Below are positions 41,968 through 47,975 of a stretch of 47,975 nucleotides of DNA, piece after piece (within the stretch, counting starts at the first letter, position 1; every line of letters starts with the position of its first letter). A program made the translations under genes and the position numbers. A model generated the notes under the pieces. It saw nothing but the letters and a program-made list of their open reading frames with translations, was not told the DNA's origin and did no database searches. The DNA comes from Phycisphaeraceae bacterium (GTDB taxonomy: Bacteria; Planctomycetota; Phycisphaerae; Phycisphaerales; UBA1924), in assembly GCA_026128865.1 (NCBI GenBank), contig JAHCJE010000009.1:1-47975 (forward strand). Reading direction: 5' to 3'.

Positions 41968-43152
41968 TCAGGCGGCCAGGTCGATGTCGTCGTCGTCGGC
42001 CGCGCCGGGGAGGCCCCATGTGTCCTTCGGCAGGTGCCGGTGGTGGACGTGGATGACGCGGGCGAGTTGTCGGCCGAAGAGATCGGCGATCGTGGCGAGC
42101 AGGCGGACGGCGTCGGCGTTGAAGCCTGTGCGGCGTTCGCGGAAGAGGGCGACGACCGCGAGGCACTCGCCGTCCTGGCGGCAGGAGAAGCAGGCGAGGG
42201 CGTTGCCGGCGATCCAGTCGGCGTCGTCGCCGAGGCGGGCGTGCAGGTCGTCCTCGCCGGCCATGAGTTCGACGGTTTCGGTGCGCTCGAAGCGCGGGGC
42301 GATCACGCCGGCGAGGTGTTCGAGGAGGACTTCGGTCGAGTCGCGTGGGCAGTCGTAGTTGACGTAGGCGCCGAGCGAGTAGTCGCCGCTGGTGGAGGGG
42401 AGGTAGACGGCGGCGTTGGTCGGTCCGATCTTGGCGAGGATGAACTCGAGCACGGTGCGGAGGAGCGCTTCGAGGTCGAGTTCCTGTCTGACGAGGCTGT
42501 TGAACTCGGCGGCCTCGCCGACGTGGGTGATCTGCTCGCTGAGTTCCTGGTAGGCCCCCGCGAGGTCGTCGCAGAGCGAGCCGACCTGCGAGGCCATGCC
42601 CTCGCGGGCGTCGTTGAGTTCGCGGCAGGCGTTGGCGAGGCGGCGGAGGCGGTCGGCGCGCTCGCGGGCGGCGCGCGCTCGGCGCAGCGATGCGGCGATG
42701 CGGTCGCGCAGTTCGGCCGGGCCGAGGTTGCCGACGATCAGGTCCAGCGCGCCGGCGCGCATGGCCCGCACGGCATCGTCGAGCGAGGCGGAGCCGGCGA
42801 GCATCACGGTGCCGAGTGATTCGTCGATCTCGGTCAGTGCGCGAGAGAGTTCGTACCCCGCGCCGCCGGGCAGGTCGGCGGGGATGATGGCCAGGTCGAA
42901 TCGGCTGGTGGAGGCGGCGGCGAGGGCGTCGGCGATGGAGTCCGCCTGCTCGCAGGCGGTGGTGCCGCAGGCGAGGGTGGCGGCGAGGCGCTGGCGTTCG
43001 GCGGGGTCGATGGAGACGATGAGCAGTCGGGCGTTGGCTTCGGCGAGGCTGGCTTCCGCGCCCGCGCCGATGGGGGTCGTGGGGAGCCGCTGGGCGCGCC
43101 GACCGGGGCCGGTGGCGTCCGATCGACCGGGCTGTTCGGGCGTGGCACTCAT
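41968..43152 (-). CDS. Degenerate receiver-GAF protein
   Basis: The 394-residue protein has an N-terminal receiver-like domain (about residues 40-160) and a C-terminal GAF domain (about 205-370), joined by a helical linker (RARAARERADRLRRLANACR). The receiver lacks key residues: LLIVSIDPAERQRL has SID where DDD is usual, FDLAIIPADLPGGAG has Pro at the phospho-Asp position, and GALDLIVGNLGP lacks the conserved Lys. It is therefore probably not phosphorylated. The GAF part carries HARLGDDADWIAGNALACFS. It overlaps the HDOD kinase gene by ATGA and ends the three-gene operon. Confidence 0.82.
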   Translation of the reverse strand: MSATPEQPGRSDATGPGRRAQRLPTTPIGAGAEASLAEANARLLIVSIDPAERQRLAATLACGTTACEQADSIADALAAASTSRFDLAIIPADLPGGAGYELSRALTEIDESLGTVMLAGSASLDDAVRAMRAGALDLIVGNLGPAELRDRIAASLRRARAARERADRLRRLANACRELNDAREGMASQVGSLCDDLAGAYQELSEQITHVGEAAEFNSLVRQELDLEALLRTVLEFILAKIGPTNAAVYLPSTSGDYSLGAYVNYDCPRDSTEVLLEHLAGVIAPRFERTETVELMAGEDDLHARLGDDADWIAGNALACFSCRQDGECLAVVALFRERRTGFNADAVRLLATIADLFGRQLARVIHVHHRHLPKDTWGLPGAADDDDIDLAA

Positions 43153-45410
43153 GCGGCCAGACTCCCTTCCCCGGACGAAGTGCGACGCAGTGGGAGGGAG
43201 ATCGTGGCGGTCGTCCCGTGGTCGGGTTCGCTCTGGAGGGCGATCTCTCCGCCGTGAATCTCGACGATCCGGCGTGCGCGCGTCAGCCCGAGGCCGGTCT
43301 GTCTCCCGGCGGGCTTCTCGCTGAAGAACGGGTCGAATGCGTGACGCGCAGCCTTTGCCGACATGCCTGGCCCCTGATCGACGATCCGAACCAACAGTCG
43401 GCTATCCACGGGGTCGGTTTGAGCCAGAACCCGGATGAGGCACCCCGGGGCGGCCTCGAGGGCGTTGCAGATCACCTCGGACAGGGCGCGCACCAGCAGT
43501 TCTCGGTCGGCGTCGATGACGGCCGGCGCGTCGCCCAGGTCGATCTCCGTCTCTGGTGTGACACCGGTTCGGCGGTGTGCCTCGTCGATCGCGGCGTCGA
43601 TCAAGGCGCGGAGTCCGATGCGCTGGATCGCGGGCGTGGGAGGCGTAGCGAGCAGGTGCAGCGCGGTGATCATGTCGCTCAGGTCGGTTGCGGCTCTGGC
43701 GATCGCCTCGGCGGAAGCGCGGTCGGCGTCGTCATTGAGGCGGCGTGCCAGCAACTGGCTGCGTCCGCTGATGACGGTGAGCGGGTTGTTCATCTCGTGG
43801 GCCGCGCCCGCGGTCACTTCGCCGAGCCGCACGAGGGCTTCGGTCTCGGCGAGGCGGTCGCGGGCCTCGACGAGCGAGCGGTTCACTTCGGCGAGTTGCT
43901 CGCTGATGCGCTGGGCCTGCTCGTGTCGCGCGGCGGCGTCGAGGGCTGCCGCCCAAGTGGCGAGGAGGGCATCGGAGGGGGTGAGGTCGTTGGCGGCTGG
44001 CGTCTCGTCGGACAGCAGCAGGCAGACCTGCGATGCGCCCGTCCCGCGCTGCACGCGGAAGGCCGTGCTCGGCTGGGCGCGGAGGCCGGTCGCGTCGAGC
44101 GCGCCGGACGGGAGCGTCGGCACGTTGCGCCCGCCGGAGGCGATGGCCGCGCTGAGTTTCGACGAAGCGTCGCGTGGCACGGCTGCGGCGTGCTCCACGC
44201 GCCCCTCCGGGCCGAAGCGGACGGCGAGCCAGGGTTCGCCTTCGTGGCGACGCAGGAGGGCGCTCCAGCGGGTCGGGCCGAGCGTGCGTGCGGCGGAGCG
44301 TGCGATCGCGCCGATGGTTTCGATGGTTCCGCGTGCGGCGTCGTGGTCGGCGAGGAAGGTCTCGATGGCTTCGAGTGCGCCGGCGGAGCGCTTGGCCTGG
44401 CGCGCGCGGCGATCGGCGGCGGCGTAGAGGTCACCGAGGCGGCGGTTCGCGTTGGCGATGGACTGGAGGAGGAGTTGGGGGGTTGGGCGTGCGTCGAGGC
44501 CGAGTACTTGGAAGCGTTGCGCGGCTGAGTCGTGCAGGTGCGTGGCGACGTGGTCGATGGCCGCGGCGTCGAGTCCAGCCTGCTCGCAGACGGAGCGTGA
44601 CGGCGGTGGGGGGCCGAAGTCGCCCGACCATCCGATGTGCATTTCTCGGCAGAGCGCCTTGGCAAGGGTGACGAGCGCGATCAGCTCGCGGGGCGAATCT
44701 GCGGGGAGCGACGAGAGCGGCTGGGCGTGGAGCCACATCACGTCGCGCAGCTCGTCGGGGATCCCCCAGCGTTCGGCGATGCGCCTGCCGGCGGTGTGGT
44801 GGTCGATGCCGATGACGCCGCGTTCGACGGGTGCACTGTCGCATCCGCGTTGCTGGGCGACCATGACGACGCGTTGGTAGGCCTCGGGGAGGACGAGGTC
44901 GAGGGCGAGTTTGCCTACGCCGTGGAGGAGGCCCGCGGTGAATGCTTCGTCGGGTCGGACGGCGAGTTTTCGGTAGCGGTGTGCGAAGAGTTCGGCGGCG
45001 CAGGCGACGCCGAGAGCGTGCTTCCAGAAGCCCTCGCGGTCGAAGGCGGCGGAGCCTTGGGCTGGTTCCCTGCGGCGTCGCTTGCTCGCTCCGCTCATCA
45101 GGTCGTAGACGCTGACGCTGAGCACGGAGGACTGAACGGCCTCGAGGCCGAGCATGATGATGGCGCGGCGTACGGTGGTGACGCGGTCTCCGAGGCCATG
45201 TGCGGCCTTTCGGCAGAGTCCGAGGATGCGTGCGGTCAGCGCGGGGTCGGATTCGAGGAGGGTGACGATCTCGTCGAGGTCTGCGTCGTCCGCGCTGCCG
45301 ACCGCGAGGAGGCGCGTGGCGACGGGCGAGAGCGTGGGCAGGGCGTCTACCTGCTGGAGCACCAGTTCGGCGTGGCGGGCGCGGGATGGATCGACTGCCT
45401 GGTCAATCAC
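43149..45410 (-). CDS. HDOD domain-histidine kinase hybrid
   Basis: The 753-residue cytosolic protein has an HDOD domain (about residues 15-265; LLHGVGKLALDLVLPEAYQR shows HGVGK in place of the HD metal pair, so no hydrolase activity is expected). A helical and GAF-like middle follows, then a histidine kinase. The H-box is GEVTAGAAHEMNNPLTVISG with the phospho-His, N-box EVICNALEAAPGCLI, G1 VDQGPGMS, F-box FDPFFSEKPAGRQTGLGL. GTG 45410 lies four bases after the stop of the HTH-receiver gene, which fixes the start. A likely partner is the HTH-receiver protein. Confidence 0.88.
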   Translation of the reverse strand: MIDQAVDPSRARHAELVLQQVDALPTLSPVATRLLAVGSADDADLDEIVTLLESDPALTARILGLCRKAAHGLGDRVTTVRRAIIMLGLEAVQSSVLSVSVYDLMSGASKRRRREPAQGSAAFDREGFWKHALGVACAAELFAHRYRKLAVRPDEAFTAGLLHGVGKLALDLVLPEAYQRVVMVAQQRGCDSAPVERGVIGIDHHTAGRRIAERWGIPDELRDVMWLHAQPLSSLPADSPRELIALVTLAKALCREMHIGWSGDFGPPPPSRSVCEQAGLDAAAIDHVATHLHDSAAQRFQVLGLDARPTPQLLLQSIANANRRLGDLYAAADRRARQAKRSAGALEAIETFLADHDAARGTIETIGAIARSAARTLGPTRWSALLRRHEGEPWLAVRFGPEGRVEHAAAVPRDASSKLSAAIASGGRNVPTLPSGALDATGLRAQPSTAFRVQRGTGASQVCLLLSDETPAANDLTPSDALLATWAAALDAAARHEQAQRISEQLAEVNRSLVEARDRLAETEALVRLGEVTAGAAHEMNNPLTVISGRSQLLARRLNDDADRASAEAIARAATDLSDMITALHLLATPPTPAIQRIGLRALIDAAIDEAHRRTGVTPETEIDLGDAPAVIDADRELLVRALSEVICNALEAAPGCLIRVLAQTDPVDSRLLVRIVDQGPGMSAKAARHAFDPFFSEKPAGRQTGLGLTRARRIVEIHGGEIALQSEPDHGTTATISLPLRRTSSGEGSLAA

Positions 45411-45414
45411 GTGG

Positions 45415-46026
45415 CTACACGTCGGTGTGTTCGAGGCCGAGGAGGGACGCGACGCGCTCGAGGAGCGCGGCGACGTCGAACGGTTTCTTGATGAACTCGT
45501 CCGCGCCGGCACGCCGCAGCGCGGCCACCTCGTCCTGGTTCACGACGCCGCTGACGCAGATGATCCGCGTTCCCTCGAGTTCGGGCTTCTCGCGGATGCG
45601 TTTGCAGACGACGTTGCCGTTCACGTCCGGGAGCATGTAGTCGAGGATGAGGACGTGGGGGCGGAAACTCTCGGTGAGCATGCCCGCGTCGTAGCCCGTG
45701 GCGGCGGTGCGCAGTTCAAAGCGCTCGTCGCCACCCATGATGTCGCGGAAGAGTTCGAGGATGCGCTCGTCGTCGTCGACGACGAGGACGCGTTTGCGTG
45801 CGCCTTCGAGGGCGTCGGTGGGGATGTTGTTGGCGCGCATGAAGCGGATCAGTTCGTCGCGCGGGATGCGGCGGAACTTGGAGCCGGGGACGCGGAACCC
45901 GGAGAGTCGCCCCGAGTCGAAGCAGCGGATGATGGTCTGCTGGCTGACCTTGCAGACCTCGGCGGCTTCGCCGGTGGTGAAGATTTTTTTCTCCGCCCAG
46001 GTCTGCTGGCCGTTGTCGGTGCTCAT
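45415..46026 (-). CDS. MerR/excisionase-type HTH fused to response receiver
   Basis: The 203-residue protein has an N-terminal helix-turn-helix of the excisionase/MerR type (IFTTGEAAEVCKVSQQTIIR, then FRVPGSKFRRIPRDELIRFM). The C-terminal receiver is intact (VLVVDDDERILELFRDIMGG, phospho-Asp in LILDYMLPDVNGNV, CVSG, Lys in EFIKKPFDVA). This order, HTH before receiver, is reversed from most response regulators. It is the first gene of the signalling operon and should receive phosphate from the HDOD kinase. ATG 46026 begins MSTDNGQQTWAEKK. Confidence 0.88.
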   Translation of the reverse strand: MSTDNGQQTWAEKKIFTTGEAAEVCKVSQQTIIRCFDSGRLSGFRVPGSKFRRIPRDELIRFMRANNIPTDALEGARKRVLVVDDDERILELFRDIMGGDERFELRTAATGYDAGMLTESFRPHVLILDYMLPDVNGNVVCKRIREKPELEGTRIICVSGVVNQDEVAALRRAGADEFIKKPFDVAALLERVASLLGLEHTDV

Positions 46027-46182
46027 GGCTGCCGTCCCTGCCCTTGGCGCGGGTGGGCCGTCCATGGCCGCCGACGCGGGGAACCCCGCGCTCCGCCCGT
46101 GCGCTGCTGGTGCATCGGCGCGCAGACCCCCCAACTTCACGGCAACCCATAACCACAGCGAATCAACGGCACGCCGCGATTC

Positions 46183-46211
46183 AACGAGCCGCGGCCGTAA
46201 GGGCGCGGTTC
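46183..46211 (+). repeat. REP-like dispersed element, copy 4
   Basis: AACGAGCCGCGGCCG, linker, GGGCGCGGTTC. It lies in the 210-base gap between tsaB (3' end) and the HTH-receiver gene (5' end), which shows nothing else recognisable. Confidence 0.6.
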
Positions 46212-46236
46212 TGTTCCTGCCCGCCCCAACGTCCGA

Positions 46237-46929
46237 TTACTTCCCCTTCCCCCCCCGAGCGCGCCACAGCCGCACGGCCTCCGGCTCGCGGGCATAGATC
46301 GGGAGCAGGTGCGCGGGATCGACGGCCTCTCGCCCTGCCGCGGCGCGAAGCAGCCACGACGCGCCGAGGACGAGCGGCTCGATCGTCGTGCCGGATGCCG
46401 ACGCGGCGCGCCGGATGGACTCGGGAAGGAAGCCGTCGGCGATGAGGCGCGGCGTGCGGAGCGCGGCGAAGCCCTCGGCGTCGAGCGCTCGCCCTTCGGC
46501 GGTCGGAGCGCCGTGCGCGTCGAACGGGGTGACGAAGGCGTGCTCGCTCTTGGAGGCGAGGGCGACGGCGAAGGGCCGGCCGTCGCGGGAAGCGGCGCAC
46601 GCGGCGATCTCGGCGGTCGGCACGCCGATGCACGGCGCGCCGGTCGCCTCGGCGATGAAGCGGGCGGTGGTGACGGCGATGCGAAGGCCCGTGTAGCCGC
46701 CCGGCCCGAGCGAGACGACCACGGCCCGCAGGTCCGCGGGTCGCACGCCTGCGCGCGCACACAGCCGGTCGATTGCGGGCATCAGGTCGTCGTCGTGGCG
46801 GCGCGCGGGTGAGAGGCGCTCGACGGCGGTCGCCTCGCCGTCGACCGGGCCGAGGCCGACCTCGGCCGGGCAGGCTGACGGGTTGCTGGTCTCGATGGCG
46901 AGGGCGAGAGGAAGTGATGACACTCGCAA
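46237..46929 (-). CDS. tsaB: tRNA threonylcarbamoyladenosine protein TsaB
   Basis: TsaB is the scaffold partner of TsaD in making t6A37 in ANN-decoding tRNAs. The 230-residue length is normal. The N-terminal ASKHA fold shows LALAIETSNPSACPAEVGLG, and the TsaD-like region LRAVVVSLGPGGYTGLRIAVT is diagnostic; TAEIAACAASRDGRPFAVAL follows. It starts at TTG 46929 with GAGGTG eight bases upstream, or at GTG 46923. TsaD, TsaC and TsaE are not in the window. Confidence 0.93.
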   Translation of the reverse strand: MRVSSLPLALAIETSNPSACPAEVGLGPVDGEATAVERLSPARRHDDDLMPAIDRLCARAGVRPADLRAVVVSLGPGGYTGLRIAVTTARFIAEATGAPCIGVPTAEIAACAASRDGRPFAVALASKSEHAFVTPFDAHGAPTAEGRALDAEGFAALRTPRLIADGFLPESIRRAASASGTTIEPLVLGASWLLRAAAGREAVDPAHLLPIYAREPEAVRLWRARGGKGK

Positions 46930-47014
46930 GGCTAGAGCACCTCGGATAGGAGCAACCGGGATCGACTATGCTGTGGGCAAGTACGGCCTGCGTGCGAACC
47001 GGCCGACTTCGGAC

Positions 47015-47020
47015 TATACT
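47015..47020 (+). promoter_or_regulatory. Possible -10 element
   Basis: TATACT stands 35 bases before the start of the decayed Ntn-hydrolase-like gene. No convincing -35 was found at the right distance. Confidence 0.3.
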
Positions 47021-47054
47021 GGCGGCAGTCCAAGACGAAGCGCAGGAGCGGGGA

Positions 47055-47923
47055 ATGACGATCGCGGCGTGCCATTTGTCGCCGGAAGGTGTGGTTCTTG
47101 GCGCTGACAGCGCTACAACGTTGCAGTCCCTTGACGGCAAGACATCATGCCACTTCGATTACGCACAGAAGATGTTCGAGGTAGGGAAGCCTGGGAGTAC
47201 GGTCGGCCTCGTGACATGGGGACTTGGACAAGTTGGTGACGTGAGTCATCGGACATTTGCGGCTCGTGTGGCGGGCGTCCATGACTCGACTCCATTCGAG
47301 TCCATGGAATCGATGGCGAACCGGCTGGGACAAGAGTTGTGGGCGGAGTACTCAACGGCGTATGGGCCCGCGATCGAACAAGTTCGAGTTACGCACGAGG
47401 AACTGGAAGCCCAGTCCGCTCGTGGCGAGTTGACGAACGACGACATTGATACCTTGACAAGCCTGCGTGAAGTCGTCAATCGCCTATCGGGTGGGTACTG
47501 CCTCGCGGGGCGCGTTCGTGATGCGATGCGATGTGAAGCGTGGGAGTTATTGTGTGGGGGCCATTGCAAGATGCCGCATTGATCAAACAGTTGCCTGCGG
47601 AGACCCCGCAGTTCTGGGGCGTGCCCCACATCATGCAGCGGCTGATCTTCGGCTTCGATCAAGATACGCTCATCGGGGTTCTCGCGTCAGGAAAATGGAC
47701 GGGTAGTGATGACGAACTTGTCGACCTCGTTACTCGTCGGTAGTTGATTCAGCCGAGCAATCTGCCGATTCGCGAGGCGATCGACTGGATTCACACAGTC
47801 ATTCACACGACGATTCGTGGCACGAAGTTTGCGAAGTGGCCGCACTGGTGTGGCGGTCCGGTCGAGATCGCGGTCATCACGACCGATCGACCTTTCCGCT
47901 GGGTCCGGCACAAGCGACGATAA
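47055..47923 (+). pseudogene. Decayed Ntn-hydrolase (proteasome-like) gene
   Basis: From ATG 47055 (AGGAG six bases upstream) the frame reads MTIAACHLSPEGVVLGADSA, a start like proteasome-type Ntn hydrolases with Thr next after Met as possible nucleophile, and goes on to GLVTWGLGQVGDVSHRTFAA and beyond. Between about 47540 and 47556 the reading shifts to another frame, which continues VWGPLQDAALIKQLPAETPQ and FWGVPHIMQRLIFGFDQDTL, then meets TAG at 47741. The same frame then continues IQPSNLPIREAIDWIHTVIH, and VEIAVITTDRPFRWVRHKRR to TAA at 47921. One frameshift and one nonsense codon make it a pseudogene. It is visibly less GC-rich than its neighbours. The family assignment is only probable. 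Confidence 0.65.
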
Positions 47924-47975
47924 CGTCCTGACTCTTGCGCACTTTGACAAAGGGGGTCTCCCGCTGGAAGGTGGT

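Noticed and set aside
47540-47743. Independent small gene of 67 residues
   Set aside because: Its sequence continues the upstream Ntn-hydrolase-like reading and is itself followed by more of the same protein after the stop, so it is a fragment.

Overview
The window reads as a piece of a high-GC planctomycete chromosome, most likely from the class Phycisphaerae. Four things support this: secreted proteins ending in the 'GC-type' dockerin tail; an ECF sigma factor of the planctomycete PF07638/TIGR02999 type paired with a Ser/Thr kinase-WD40 protein; a large membrane-bound dehydrogenase with HEAT repeats and a C-terminal cytochrome c; and a bacterial DNA topoisomerase VI pair. The assignment is an inference from gene content, because no rRNA lies in the window. 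Genes sit on both strands in short operons, and most of the DNA is ordinary chromosomal core.

1-13 kb: the 3' part of an IS630-type transposase, a small membrane protein, truA and a Bax-inhibitor/YccA membrane protein. These are followed by an ECF sigma/kinase-WD40 operon, divergent from a row of three secreted proteins (an FG-GAP-like protein with a dockerin, a beta-helix protein, and a protein with W-S-E-N-x-G-W repeats and a dockerin), then ychF. 12-21.5 kb: cinA, a long inverted intergenic repeat, kbl, the membrane-bound dehydrogenase, a doubtful hypothetical gene among heptamer repeat arrays, an operon whose second gene fuses a MauE/DoxX-like membrane domain to a type II pseudopilin, and a lipoprotein.

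21.5-36 kb: a small membrane protein probably started at ATA, the SRP RNA gene (ffs), a PIN-TRAM protein, pilT, the topoisomerase VI B and A genes (both carrying dispersed repeats inside their coding sequence), a thiolase, a CPBP protease, an MmgE/PrpD dehydratase, a LOG-type hydrolase, the cdaA-ybbR c-di-AMP operon (cdaA apparently started at CTG), a zinc-ribbon membrane protein and aat. 36-38 kb: a tandem array of four small membrane proteins that share one helical motif after a single transmembrane segment. The second member is broken by a run of ten G. 38-48 kb: guaB, an NfeD-flotillin operon, a three-gene signalling operon (HTH-receiver, HDOD-histidine kinase, degenerate receiver-GAF), tsaB, and a decayed, less GC-rich Ntn-hydrolase-like gene at the edge.

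The signals least explained by known families are the four-gene array with its G10 tract, the inverted-repeat and REP-like elements lodged in the topoisomerase VI genes, the MauE-pseudopilin fusion, and the SRP RNA with a non-GGAA apical loop. No CRISPR array, prophage or obvious defence island was found.
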